Origin: Sphingopyxis sp. 113P3
GTDB lineage: Bacteria; Pseudomonadota; Alphaproteobacteria; Sphingomonadales; Sphingomonadaceae
Direction of reading: 5' to 3'
DNA length: 64,000 nucleotides
NCBI RefSeq assembly: GCF_001278035.1
Contig: NZ_CP009452.1
Coordinates: 281,501-345,500 of the forward strand
The translations under genes and the position numbers were made by a program. The notes beneath the pieces were generated by a model, which worked only from the letters and a program-made list of their open reading frames with translations, was not told the DNA's origin and did no database searches. This document shows, piece after piece, positions 1 to 8,556 of the stretch (position 1 is the first letter of the stretch; each line of letters begins with the position of its first letter).

Positions 1-962
1 CCCTTCAGCGCTATGTCGCGCTTGGGAAAATGCATGGCCGTGTTCACGAAGCTGCGACAAAATTGCGCCATCGAAGCGGCGAAGCCGCATTTGATTACAT
101 CCTCGATTGCCACGCCGGTCAGCGGTTTGTCGGCGAGGAAGAATATGGTGACGTAGCCTTCTGAATGGATGGTGTTGAGCGCAAAGAAAGCCTCGGCAAC
201 CGCCAGCCAGATGAATTCGCGGTGGCCGGTGATCGCGAAGAAGAGAAAGTTCAGCAGGATCAGAACAGCGGTGCCGACGACCAGGCCCGATACCATGGCA
301 ATATTGGCGCGCCGCTCCTTAAAGAAGGTGCCGTAGGTCGCGATTCTCAGCGGCATGTACGTCGAGTTTGCAGAGAGAAAGTCGATCAGGATCAGTTTTT
401 CCTGGCCTGGTTCGAGCACCACTTCGGTGCTGAAGGCCTGATAGGTCTGCAAATTGTCGCTCGCCGTGCGCGCATCCGTCCCGTCGACAAGCAGGGTCAG
501 CTCTCCTTCCGACATTTCAAAGAGGCGAAAATAAGCAAGGGACCCGCGTCCGGTGGTCAGGATCCAGCTTCCTTGGCCGCCGCCCGTATTGCGAACCTTC
601 AATAGCACCGCCGTGTGGCGTCCGGGCGGCCCGAAATGGATGGTTGGTCCAGTGACGCGCGCGAGCGGGGCCGCGAGCATTGCGTTCGCAACCGCCCGGT
701 CGATCGGCGCGCTATGCTTTGCGTAGCGGACGAAAGGCGCGAGCGATGGCGCGTCGTGGCCAGGCCGAAGTTCGAGCACCGGAAGCTGCAAAGCCCCGCC
801 CCCCGGGCGGGAACAACCGGGTCGATCGTGGCAGTCTTTGTTGCCCGATGGGGAAGCCTGGTTTGCGCCTGGCCGGTCCGCGAGCGCAGGCGCACCCTGC
901 GCGAACGGCAGCGCCGCCAGCATGGCGAGCACGAACAGCAGAATTCGGCTTGATCCCCCCAT
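1..962 (-). CDS. 7TM-DISM family membrane receptor, N-terminal part (runs off the window)
   Basis: The reading frame is open from an ATG at 960-962 to the window edge, about 320 codons, with no stop. It begins with a typical signal peptide (hydrophobic LLFVLAMLAALPFA, then an AxA-like site near residue 28). A periplasmic beta-rich region follows (about residues 30-200, 7TMR-DISMED2-like). From about residue 215 there is a run of hydrophobic helices starting at FFKERRANIAMVSGLVVG, which is the usual start of the 7TM-DISM membrane bundle. Proteins of this family normally end in a GGDEF, histidine kinase or other output domain. That part lies outside the window, so the signalling output is unknown. 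Confidence 0.7.
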   Translation of the reverse strand, partial: MGGSSRILLFVLAMLAALPFAQGAPALADRPGANQASPSGNKDCHDRPGCSRPGGGALQLPVLELRPGHDAPSLAPFVRYAKHSAPIDRAVANAMLAAPLARVTGPTIHFGPPGRHTAVLLKVRNTGGGQGSWILTTGRGSLAYFRLFEMSEGELTLLVDGTDARTASDNLQTYQAFSTEVVLEPGQEKLILIDFLSANSTYMPLRIATYGTFFKERRANIAMVSGLVVGTAVLILLNFLFFAITGHREFIWLAVAEAFFALNTIHSEGYVTIFFLADKPLTGVAIEDVIKCGFAASMAQFCRSFVNTAMHFPKRDIALK

Positions 963-1492
963 CGCCGGTGATGTTGCTGCGTGCCCGGCGGAAGTCAAAT
1001 TTCTTTTGGACTGAGGCGCTTGGCACGTTCTCCCGCTAGCCGCTGGAGAAGGAAAACGGAGCCGACCCCAAAAAACATTGGGTAGACGCCGGCATCATTG
1101 GGCAACTAGTCGGTCTCCTGATGTCGACAGCCGGAGGGCTCGTTCGGCGCGGGGGTGCAGCAGACAGGTCGAACCCATGGACGCGGCTTCCCGGCGCTGT
1201 TCGGGCTACCCCGCTTCGGCGAGGGGATTGTTCGATGTCTGGCATTTGATGTCCGGCCAGCGGCCCGCGCGCAGCTTCGCTGCGATCGAATTGGGTTTCG
1301 GTTGTCGTGGAGCCGTCTTCGGTTTCGCTGCCGCCCGGCTCGGGCACATCGATCTCGGATCGCAACACCGACGGTGCTTGCGTGGCTGCATGGATTTCCG
1401 CCTGACCCCGCGACCCGGTCGGGAGGGAACCATGCAGTCGGCCGGGGCAGCACCCACCGCCCCGGCCACTTTTGCAAGGGGGCAGACCGAAC
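963..1492. other. intergenic region without a recognisable gene
   Basis: About 530 bases between the 7TM-DISM gene and the small membrane-protein gene. Several overlapping open frames exist on both strands, but all are arginine-, proline- and serine-rich translations typical of GC-rich non-coding DNA. None shows a family motif or a convincing ribosome binding site. It may be a decayed gene, but I cannot identify one. Confidence 0.4.
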
Positions 1493-2029
1493 TTAGAGCG
1501 CGACCGCCAGCACGCCGGCGGTTCCGGCCGCGAGCGCCACGAGCAGCGCGGCGCGGGGCGCATAGGTGCGGATCGCCGCAAACGGGGGAGTGTCCTCGAC
1601 CGGAAATTCGTCGATATCGGGTTCCGCGACAGTAGGAGGCGGCTCGCTGGGGCCCCGGCGCAGGAAGGCGGGCGCTGACGCGAGGTCAGGCCCGCTGACC
1701 CCGCTCGCCAGCGCGAGCTTTTCGAAGGCGAGCGCCATCTTCTCTTCCAGTATCTGGCGGGTGATCGCCTTCAGCTTCGGATCTTCAGCGCAAGGCAGAC
1801 TTTCGACGAGACGTTCGACCTGGGCATCAAGGGCGTGGAGCCGATCGATCGCCTCGATCGCCGCGGTCCGGTCGCCGCGCTCGAAGGCGAGTTGCAAGCG
1901 CAGCAGCGTTAGCGCACAGGCGCGGGAGAGCTGAAGGCCGAGCGCGGCGTCGACTGGCGGTTCGCCATGCGGTCCGCGGTACACGTCGTTGGCGGCATCG
2001 CCACCATCTCGCGTCGAAAGGGCGTTCAT
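1493..2029 (-). CDS. small protein with C-terminal membrane anchor, function unknown
   Basis: 178 residues from the ATG at 2027-2029 (MNALSTRDGGD). I preferred this to an upstream in-frame start because the upstream extension is arginine-rich and overlaps the divergent DUF2520 gene. The middle (about residues 30-110) is alpha-helical with regular Leu/Ala spacing, including an EAIDRLHALDAQVERL segment that could form a coiled coil. The last 20 residues are a single hydrophobic helix ending in AVLAVAL-like sequence with almost no tail, so the protein is probably tail-anchored. I do not recognise the family. It is divergent from the DUF2520 gene with about 160 bp between starts. Confidence 0.5.
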   Translation of the reverse strand: MNALSTRDGGDAANDVYRGPHGEPPVDAALGLQLSRACALTLLRLQLAFERGDRTAAIEAIDRLHALDAQVERLVESLPCAEDPKLKAITRQILEEKMALAFEKLALASGVSGPDLASAPAFLRRGPSEPPPTVAEPDIDEFPVEDTPPFAAIRTYAPRAALLVALAAGTAGVLAVAL

Positions 2030-2191
2030 GTTCTTGCTCCCGTCCTCAAGTCGCCCCCCAGGCCTCCGCCTAGAGCCAATCGCGCGTCGCAAGGAGTCCT
2101 CATCGGGCCTGCCGTGCCCCGGACGCGCCGGGCTGCATCGGCCGGCACCATGGCGGGAGCGGTTTGGGGGCGCTACAAGAGGGCGATGACG

Positions 2192-3067
2192 ATGAATGGC
2201 TATCGGCAAATCGGGATCGTCGGCGCGGGCCGGGTGGCGCAGGCGCTTGCACTCGGCCTTGGCGCTCACTCGGCGGCGCCCGTTATGCTATGGGGCCGCT
2301 CGCCGGACCGGCTGGAGACTGTTGTCAAACAGGCCGGCTGGGCGGCGACGGCAGAGCGGCTCGAAACGCTGGTCGGCGCCTGCGACCTGATCGGCATTGC
2401 GGTGTCCGACGATGCGCTCGCTTCAGTCGCGGCGGCCATGACAGCCGCGATGCCGAGAGGGCGCGCGCCCTTCGTCTTCCATGTCAGCGGACGCAGCGGG
2501 GCAGCGCTGCTCGATCCTCTGCGCGCCGTCGGCGCGCTGACCGCGGCGATCCATCCCGTAATGACCTTCACCGGCGACCCAGACACCGAGGTGCAGCGCA
2601 TGTCGGGCGCTCGGTTCGCGATTACAGGGGCGGACGCCGAGGCGACGGCGGCCGCCCGCGATGTCGTGTCCTGTCTTGGCGGCGTCGGCGTCGATATCGC
2701 CGAAGCGCATCGTCCGCTCTATCACGCCGCGCTTTGCCACGCCGCAAACCATCTTGTCACTTTACTCGAGGGCTCGTTCGACGCGCTCCGCGGCGCGGGT
2801 GTGGACGACCCTGCGGGCCTGCTCGCGCCGCTCGTTCGAGCGGCGCTCGAAAACAGCCTCGAGCACGGCTTCTCGGCGCTTTCCGGTCCGCTGCTGCGCG
2901 GTGACGAGGAGACGATTGCGGGACATCTCGGGGCACTCGCCCGGCATAGGCCGGAGATATTGCCTCCCTATCGCGCCATGGCACTCGCCACGCTCGACGC
3001 ATTGGAACGCTCCGGAGCCCGCGTTCCGCCCGCGCTCCGCGCCCGTCTGGATCAGCCCCGCCGCTGA
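2192..3067 (+). CDS. Rossmann-fold DUF2520 domain protein
   Basis: About 291 residues. The N-terminus is a dinucleotide-binding fold (IGIVGAGRVAQALALGLG, residues about 5-22). A central segment with FHVSGRSGAALLDPL and AIHPVMTF, and an all-helical C-terminal half, are characteristic of the DUF2520 family (related to 6-phosphogluconate dehydrogenase/ProC-like folds). The start at 2192 is preferred over 2186 because AGAGGG at 2178-2183 then has normal spacing. The open frame extends 220 bases further upstream, but that part overlaps the divergent gene. The family has no firmly assigned substrate; an NAD(P)-dependent oxidoreductase role is inference from the fold. Confidence 0.75.
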   Translation: MNGYRQIGIVGAGRVAQALALGLGAHSAAPVMLWGRSPDRLETVVKQAGWAATAERLETLVGACDLIGIAVSDDALASVAAAMTAAMPRGRAPFVFHVSGRSGAALLDPLRAVGALTAAIHPVMTFTGDPDTEVQRMSGARFAITGADAEATAAARDVVSCLGGVGVDIAEAHRPLYHAALCHAANHLVTLLEGSFDALRGAGVDDPAGLLAPLVRAALENSLEHGFSALSGPLLRGDEETIAGHLGALARHRPEILPPYRAMALATLDALERSGARVPPALRARLDQPRR

Positions 3068-3142
3068 TGGCGTAACTCGGTCCACGAAATCCCTACGCCG
3101 AGGATCAGGCTGGCACCATTGCTGCAAGGCACCGGCATTTCG

Positions 3143-3571
3143 TCACGCGGCCTCGCGCCAGTGCTCATGCACGATCTCGCGCGAGATCAGGCCGTCTTTC
3201 ATATGGAAGACATGCACGAGGCGCAGCTCTACGCGCGATCCAACGGGAAGAGGGGCATTGACCATCCCATCGCCGATTAGGCGAAAACGCGCGATCATGT
3301 CGTCGACCACGCGATCCTCGGTCGCAAAGCGCTCGAGCGGCTCTATTTCGATGTCCGTCATCGAGCCGAACATGCGGCGGTAATTTTCCTCGATGGCTGC
3401 CCGGCCCGCGAAACGAAGGGCGCGGCCCGGTACTTCAAGGACGATATCGTCCGTGTAGAGCGCCATGACCGAAGCGGGGTCGCGCGCCTCATTCTCGATA
3501 TGCTCGCCGGCCACGTGCAGATTATGCGCCACGATGTCACTCCGCTCCATCACATCTGCCACTTCGTTCAT
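3143..3571 (-). CDS. NTF2-like / SnoaL-like domain protein
   Basis: 142 residues. The pattern of an N-terminal helix, then DPASVMALYTDDIVLEVPG and AAIEENYRRMFGSM, then strands ending HMKDGLISREIVHEHW is typical of the NTF2-like superfamily (nuclear-transport-factor-2 fold; SnoaL-like cyclases, isomerases and many proteins of unknown substrate). Divergently transcribed from the MarR regulator at 3658 with an 86-bp shared promoter region holding a palindrome, so MarR control is likely. The substrate cannot be told from sequence. Confidence 0.7.
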   Translation of the reverse strand: MNEVADVMERSDIVAHNLHVAGEHIENEARDPASVMALYTDDIVLEVPGRALRFAGRAAIEENYRRMFGSMTDIEIEPLERFATEDRVVDDMIARFRLIGDGMVNAPLPVGSRVELRLVHVFHMKDGLISREIVHEHWREAA

Positions 3572-3623
3572 GGTCCTGTTCTCCTCCTGTCAATATAGTC
3601 AGTTCATCTGTCGAAATACACAT

Positions 3624-3640
3624 AGACAGACTATCTGTCT
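3624..3640. promoter_or_regulatory. candidate MarR operator between divergent genes
   Basis: AGACAG-ACTAT-CTGTCT is a perfect 6-bp inverted repeat with a 5-bp spacer. It lies 18 bp before the marR-like start codon and about 55 bp before the NTF2-like start. A second copy of ATCTGTC is present at 3606-3612. MarR proteins usually bind such sites in their own divergent promoters. Assignment to this regulator is inference. Confidence 0.5.
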
Positions 3641-3657
3641 TATGCAAGAGGTGCGAC

Positions 3658-4095
3658 ATGGATGAGAAATCGCCTGCTGACGAACGTCTCGCTCAGCTTT
3701 TCCGCCGCGCCTATGATCGGATGCGAACCCGGATCTACGCCGAGGCGCGCGAACTGGGCTTTGCCGATCTCCGTCCTGCCCATTCGAGCTTGTTCCGCAA
3801 CATCGATCCAGATGGATCGCGCGTGATTGACCTTGCCGAACGGGCAGGAATGACGAAGCAGAGCATGGCCTATCTGACCGAGAGCCTGAAGAAGCTAGGC
3901 TATGTGGCCGTCGGCCCCGACCCGTTGGATGGCCGCGCAAAACGGGTCACTCTCACCAGCCGGGGCAAGAAGGCCGTCGCGACGCTCGCGCGTCTCAGCC
4001 GGCAGGCCGAGGCGGATCTCGCCGATGTCCTGGGAGCGGCGGAGGTTTCCCGCCTCTTTGATATCATGCGCCGGCTGCTCGCGGTCATCGACTGA
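3658..4095 (+). CDS. MarR-family transcriptional regulator
   Basis: 145 residues with the MarR winged helix: an N-terminal dimerisation helix, VIDLAERAGMTKQSMAYLTESL as helix-turn-helix (about residues 57-78), and the wing motif DPLDGRAKRVTLTSRG (about residues 88-103). AGAGG at 3647-3651 is well placed for the ATG at 3658. The divergent NTF2-like gene is the likely target. MarR proteins usually repress and respond to small phenolic or other hydrophobic ligands; the ligand here is unknown. Confidence 0.85.
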   Translation: MDEKSPADERLAQLFRRAYDRMRTRIYAEARELGFADLRPAHSSLFRNIDPDGSRVIDLAERAGMTKQSMAYLTESLKKLGYVAVGPDPLDGRAKRVTLTSRGKKAVATLARLSRQAEADLADVLGAAEVSRLFDIMRRLLAVID

Positions 4096-4429
4096 TACCA
4101 GGCGTCTCCTTTGTCCGCCTGCATCGACCACCGGTCGCGCCAATTCGAGCGCGCCGGGCGCAAACTCGGGCTCCAAGAGCCGAGGACCCCTGCGACGGCA
4201 TCAGCTCTCTGGCCTATTTTGCGTCCGTTCGCCGATACCTCATATACCAGATTTCGTGTCCGAAGACAATCATCATATTGAAAATGCTTATTTAATCGTA
4301 GATTAATATATCCAAGATTTGATTCAGCAATCACCGACCCTCGGGCCCTTGAACGCCGCCGCGGGTCGCGCGCAGCGCAAGGCGACCCTCAACTAGCCGG
4401 CATCATATCCGAAAAGGGGGTCCCTCTTC
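4096..4429. other. gene-free stretch left of the ISL3 element
   Basis: About 330 bases from the marR stop to the IS end. The middle (about 4240-4330) is much more AT-rich than the surroundings. The end (4411-4429) holds one copy of a GGGGGTCCC repeat whose partner lies on the other side of the IS at 6106-6114. No coding region is evident. Confidence 0.4.
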
Positions 4430-6088
4430 GGCTCTGACTCACTTTTGGTGCAGGTGAGCGGGCTGATCGCAGGGTGGCATTAGTCGCGCTCGAAGAAGAT
4501 CGAGCTTTGCGCGTCCGTACATTTGCCGTTTGACGAGCTTTAGCTTGGTGATCTGTCCTTCCGTTTGTCCGTTGGACCAAGGGTGGGTGATGGCGGCTCT
4601 TACAGCATCCCAGTCGTCGCTGAGCCCATTGGCGAACGAACGGAACGGCGTTTCGCGGGCTTCTTCGATCCACGTGGCGAGGTCGCAGTCGGTTTGTTGC
4701 CTGATCATCCGATGGAAACGCTCGGCAAGATTGCGAACGGAGACGAGCGCCGGGACGGCGTCTTCGATCATGGTCACAAGCCTGGCTTCCGATATCGAGA
4801 GCTGATCGCGCGCCGCCGTCATGAGCCGGGCAACCACCCGCGCCGATGGAACGGCGCGTGGCCCGCGACCGGGCGCAGCCTCGTCGCGCCTCCGCCGCGT
4901 CGCCCATTCGGTCACGACGCGCAAACCACCTTGAAAGCCGCGGCCTTTGAGCCGACGCCAAAGCTCGGCCCCGTTGTGACAACCGCCATGCCATTCACCG
5001 TCCAGCGTTGCCAGCCAGGGATCGAGAGAGCCGATACGCGTACGGAAAATATCAGATCGTCCGCCGCGCGCAACTTGCCGCACAGTCTTGCGCGCATAGC
5101 CGGTTGCGCGAACGATTGCCTTGATCGACGTGCCCTTCAGGAGCAGCGCGCGGATCAAGTCGTCGGCATTCTGGCGCCGCTTGAAGCCTTCATATTGGAG
5201 CCGCTCAGCGCGGGTAAGAAGGTTCGGATCGGGGTCAGCCCGCTGCAGTGCGTGGCGAATGGCGCGCATGGATTTACGGACGGCATCGAGAAAGGCCTGG
5301 CTGGCGTTCTCCATCAAGTGCCAGCGATCCGCGACCTGTCTGGCGTGTGGCAAGGCGCGGGCAGCGGCATGGCGGTAACCGCCACCGCGATCGCGTGCGA
5401 TAATAGTGATCTCCGGTCTTTTCTTGAGCCAGGCTTCGACTGTGGAAACACTGCGATCAGGAAGAAGATCGATAACCCGCCGACGTTCCAGATCGCAGAC
5501 GATCGTTCCATATCGTTGCCCGCGCTTCCATGCCCAGTCGTCGATGCCGACGATCGTCGGCTTCACCTGCGTCTTGTCGAAACGGCGGCGGACGGTGCGC
5601 AGCAATGTATCCTTGCTGACAGGCATCAGAAGCCGGCGAGCCAGGCTGGCCGCCGGACGCCCGCCCAGCGCCAGCCCGAGGTGATGCACGATGGAATCGA
5701 GGCGGGCCGTACGCCGGGAAAATGTCGCTGCGACATCTGCTCGAAAGCGTTCGACGAAAATGCGCGTACGACAGCGCGATGTGGCGCAACGAAAGCGCCG
5801 GGCGACAAGACTGATCCGAACCGGACGGCCATGAGCCGGCAAATCGGCAAGGGTGCGGTGATATCGACTATGCACACGGGCCGATGGGCGATCACATCCT
5901 GGGCAGATAGAGGTCCGAGATAGCGACCGCGCGGTGATCTGGAGCTGACTTCTGACGTTCTCGACCTTCTCGATCACCAGTCCTGTCGGCGCGATGCCAT
6001 CGCGAAGCGCGCTGTCTCCCATGACGATATCCTCCTGCGGAAAATCTCGCCATTATCATCCCGCCTGCACCAAAAGTGAGTCAGAGCC
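4430..6088 (-). mobile_element. complete ISL3-family insertion sequence
   Basis: Terminal inverted repeats of 25 identical bases (4430-4454 and 6064-6088) beginning GGCTCTGACTCACTTTTGG enclose a single transposase gene. CCTCTTC is present on both flanks (4423-4429 and 6089-6095). Counting the shared terminal C gives the 8-bp duplication expected for ISL3. Length is 1659 bp. Intact ends, intact gene and identical target duplications point to a recent insertion. Confidence 0.92.
4439..6022 (-). CDS. ISL3-family transposase
   Basis: 527 residues, within the usual range for the family. The N-terminal zinc-binding region carries CPGC and paired Cys/His residues (about residues 39-90). The RNase-H-like DDE domain begins near VGIDDWAWKRGQRYGT (about residue 157), with further family blocks such as IIARDRGGGYRHAA and VADRWHLMENA. 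The stop codon lies inside the left inverted repeat. No frameshift or internal stop is present, so it is probably active. A long open frame on the other strand (4565-5923) is its shadow. Confidence 0.93.
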   Translation of the reverse strand: MGDSALRDGIAPTGLVIEKVENVRSQLQITARSLSRTSICPGCDRPSARVHSRYHRTLADLPAHGRPVRISLVARRFRCATSRCRTRIFVERFRADVAATFSRRTARLDSIVHHLGLALGGRPAASLARRLLMPVSKDTLLRTVRRRFDKTQVKPTIVGIDDWAWKRGQRYGTIVCDLERRRVIDLLPDRSVSTVEAWLKKRPEITIIARDRGGGYRHAAARALPHARQVADRWHLMENASQAFLDAVRKSMRAIRHALQRADPDPNLLTRAERLQYEGFKRRQNADDLIRALLLKGTSIKAIVRATGYARKTVRQVARGGRSDIFRTRIGSLDPWLATLDGEWHGGCHNGAELWRRLKGRGFQGGLRVVTEWATRRRRDEAAPGRGPRAVPSARVVARLMTAARDQLSISEARLVTMIEDAVPALVSVRNLAERFHRMIRQQTDCDLATWIEEARETPFRSFANGLSDDWDAVRAAITHPWSNGQTEGQITKLKLVKRQMYGRAKLDLLRARLMPPCDQPAHLHQK

Positions 6089-6207
6089 CCTCTTCGACGC
6101 TGATCGGGGGTCCCTTTTGAACACGATGACGTAATTGCTGCCGTTGTTCTCATTTGGGCGCGACAGCTGCAGGATGCGAGAAATCATCGTAACGGAGGAG
6201 CATCGCC
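6089..6207. other. DNA between the ISL3 element and the IS110 transposase, probably the IS110 left flank or end
   Basis: Contains the right-hand GGGGGTCCC (6106-6114) followed by TTTT. If the ISL3 element is removed, AAAAGGG at 4412-4418 and CCCTTTT at 6112-6118 come together as an inverted repeat around a short loop. IS110-group elements keep a non-coding end upstream of the transposase that encodes a structured guide (bridge) RNA. This stretch is the natural place for it, but I cannot define the element's ends. Confidence 0.35.
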
Positions 6208-7233
6208 ATGAAGCACTATGTCGGACTGGACGTATCGCAAAAGGAAACGTCGATTTGCATCGTCGATGAGGCAGGACGGCCCATACACCAGGGCCGGGTG
6301 AAATCCGATCCGGGCGTGCTGGCGGCGGTCATCGCCAAGAAAGCTCCCAATGCCGAACGCGTCGGCCTCGAGACGGGCGCCATGTCGAGTTGGCTCTGGC
6401 ATGAACTCAAGCGCACCGGTTTGCCCGTGGTCTGCATCGATGCGCGTCACGCCCATGCGGCCCTGTCCGTTCGCATGAACAAGAGCGACGAGAATGATGC
6501 TCGCGGTTTGGCGGAACTCGTCCGGGTCGGCTGGTATCGGGAGGTTGCCGTCAAGAGTGAAGAAAGCCAGACCGCGCGATCCATCCTCGTGTGTCGATCC
6601 CGATTGGTACGGGTCCGGCGCGACCTCGAAAACCAGATGCGGTCTATGCTGAAGGAATGCGGTCTGCTCTTTCCACGCGCTGCCGGCGGGCAATTCCAAC
6701 GGCGGGTCAACGACCTCATCGCCGATGGCCATGCTCTCTGCCCCATTCTTCGGCCGCTGCTATCCGTGCACCAACAGACTTGTAGCGAACTGGAAAAGAT
6801 CGACCGAACAATCCGCGACCTTGCGCGAGAGGATGAAACGACGCGGCGGCTCATGACCGTGCCGGGCATTGGCGTCGTCACGGCCCTGACATATCGTCAC
6901 ACGATCGACGATCCAACCCGTTTCCAGAATGCGGCAAAGGTTGGCGCTTATCTCGGACTTACGCCCCGCCGAAAGCAATCGGGTGAAATGGACGTCACGG
7001 AAAAAATCTCGCGCTGGGGCGACCGGTTGTTACGCGCCTATCTGTTCGAGGCGGCCAGCGTGCTGCTCCATCGAACCAAGCGGTGGTGCTCGCTCAAGGC
7101 GTGGGGGCTGCGGCTTGCGAAGCGAAGTGGCATGAAGAAGGCGCAGGTCGCGGTCGCCCGAAAGCTCGCCATCATCCTTCATTGTATCTGGGTGGATGGA
7201 ACCGAGTTCGAGTGGGGGAAGCAGCCTGCCTGA
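6208..7233 (+). CDS. IS110-family transposase (DEDD recombinase)
   Basis: 341 residues, normal length. The N-terminal RuvC-like DEDD domain shows GLDVSQ (Asp8), [11 protein letters not shown] (Glu), [11 protein letters not shown] (Asp) and [14 protein letters not shown] (Asp). The C-terminal Transposase_20 region has [24 protein letters not shown] (the conserved Ser) and [27 protein letters not shown] just upstream is a strong ribosome binding site. The reading frame is intact. Upstream DNA is interrupted by the ISL3 element about 120 bp away, which may have broken the element's left end. Confidence 0.93.
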   Translation: MKHYVGLDVSQKETSICIVDEAGRPIHQGRVKSDPGVLAAVIAKKAPNAERVGLETGAMSSWLWHELKRTGLPVVCIDARHAHAALSVRMNKSDENDARGLAELVRVGWYREVAVKSEESQTARSILVCRSRLVRVRRDLENQMRSMLKECGLLFPRAAGGQFQRRVNDLIADGHALCPILRPLLSVHQQTCSELEKIDRTIRDLAREDETTRRLMTVPGIGVVTALTYRHTIDDPTRFQNAAKVGAYLGLTPRRKQSGEMDVTEKISRWGDRLLRAYLFEAASVLLHRTKRWCSLKAWGLRLAKRSGMKKAQVAVARKLAIILHCIWVDGTEFEWGKQPA

Positions 7234-8030
7234 CCGTCATACCCACCCTGAGATTGCAGGCCTGACGCCAGACCTGTGATGATCCACCGGGACGGTGGTT
7301 GCGGTGACCTCGTTCAAACGGCTGCGGACTTCCAGGACCGCGTTGCGCACGTTGAGGCATCCGACCCGGACATCATCATGAGGCATGACCTCGAAAAGGA
7401 CCATGACCCCGGTTCGGATCAATATGCAGGCTTGACAGATACCCGCAATTAAAAGGCCGTTTGACAACTGAAAAACGCAAAATCCGGTTCTATACCTATT
7501 CACCTCTGCTGAACCGCTATGCCGGGCGTAGTGGCGAGGAGACGTTTGGAATGTCGGCCCATTATTCCGAGTTCGTACTGGATTTCCCGCCGCAACTGCT
7601 GAACCAGATGCCCTGAGGCGGTGTAGTTTTTGGCGACAGATCTGGGCATGACGGCGCCTTTTTTCTGGCATCAGCCTGCACGCTATCCTCCGAACCCCCG
7701 CGCGAAACGTCCTATGATTTAAACTGGCGGAGCAGCCCACCTTGTCGTCGCAGAGGACGATACCTTCTCCGATTTCAAAGGGATGCCTGCACGGCGGTTT
7801 GCCGCGTTCGATGGCCTCGACCGTGTCATCCAGATCGGCAGCTTCCGTTTGGTCTCCGACATGGGCGTGGCAGGGAGCGCGACCACGCAACGGCGCTGTA
7901 GAAGCGGTGCGTACGACGGGCGTTCGAGAGGGATTCGCTGGTCCGGCGTTGCAGAAGGTCCCGTTCTGTTGGCTGAACCAGAAATATGCGTAGCAAAGCT
8001 GTCACGGACCGCCGATAGGGCGTCTGCCCG
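7234..8030. other. 800-bp region without a confident gene
   Basis: Between the IS110 transposase and the sigma-factor gene. A 51-codon frame at 7461-7616 (TTG start, MTTEKRKIRFYTYSPLL, ending FPPQLLNQMP) has balanced residue use and could be a small gene or a gene fragment, but I do not recognise it. A longer frame on the minus strand (7237-7890) has unremarkable composition and no motif. The right end of the IS110 element and the promoter of the sigma-factor gene must lie here. Confidence 0.35.
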
Positions 8031-8546
8031 ATGGGCCTGACTAGTTCCGAGTTGACCGCGCAACGCACCGATCTGCTGCGATATATAGGGCGCCAGGTCA
8101 GCGATTCGGCTGTCCGCGAGGATATCGTTCAAGAAGCCTATCTCCGGCTGCTGACCTATGAAGCCAGGCCGGAGAACACTGTGATGAACGCGCAGGCCCT
8201 GCTGCGCCGGATATCGCTGAACCTGGTTCGCAATCACTTTCGACATGCCAGCCGTCATGCGACCATCGAACTCTCCGACCAAATCCCGTGCAACAAGCCA
8301 TGCATCCACAAGCAGTTGGAAGAGCGGGAACTGGTCAGGATTGTGCTGGGCGTACTGAAAGGAATGCCCCCACTTCGAAGAGAGGTTTTCGTCCGCCGTC
8401 GCGGGCATGGAGAGTCCGCCCGGGATGTCGCTGAGGCCCTGGGACTTTCACCCGGTGCGGTCGACGCTCATGTTGCGCGCGCCATGGTGGATCTGAACAT
8501 GGCGATCGAGAAGATCGAGCGGCGAGGCGGACCTGTCAGAGGATAA
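8031..8546 (+). CDS. ECF RNA polymerase sigma factor, FecI-like
   Basis: 171 residues. Region 2 (about residues 10-75) has DIVQEAYLRLL and an RNHFRHASRH stretch. Region 4 (about residues 108-160) has LKGMPPLRREVFVRRRGHGESARDVAEALGLSPGAVDAHVARAM, read in pieces as a standard sigma-70 region 4 helix-turn-helix. Regions 1 and 3 are absent, as in ECF factors. It is followed at once by a FecR-type anti-sigma gene and an STN-type TonB receptor. This order defines cell-surface signalling systems in which the receptor, FecR and sigma factor relay ligand binding to transcription. Probable target: the receptor/phosphatase operon downstream. Confidence 0.88.
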   Translation: MGLTSSELTAQRTDLLRYIGRQVSDSAVREDIVQEAYLRLLTYEARPENTVMNAQALLRRISLNLVRNHFRHASRHATIELSDQIPCNKPCIHKQLEERELVRIVLGVLKGMPPLRREVFVRRRGHGESARDVAEALGLSPGAVDAHVARAMVDLNMAIEKIERRGGPVRG

Positions 8547-8556
8547 CCCGATCGAG

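Noticed and set aside
1078..1635. 185-codon plus-strand frame
   Set aside because: Arg/Ala/Pro-rich, overlaps antisense to the membrane-anchor gene, no family features.
4565..5923. Long open frame on the plus strand (452 codons)
   Set aside because: It lies fully antisense to the ISL3 transposase, has no motif, and its composition is that of a reverse-frame shadow of a GC-rich gene.
7237..7890. 217-codon minus-strand frame after the IS110 transposase
   Set aside because: No motif and low-quality residue pattern; a faint resemblance of one stretch to efflux adaptor proteins was too weak to report.
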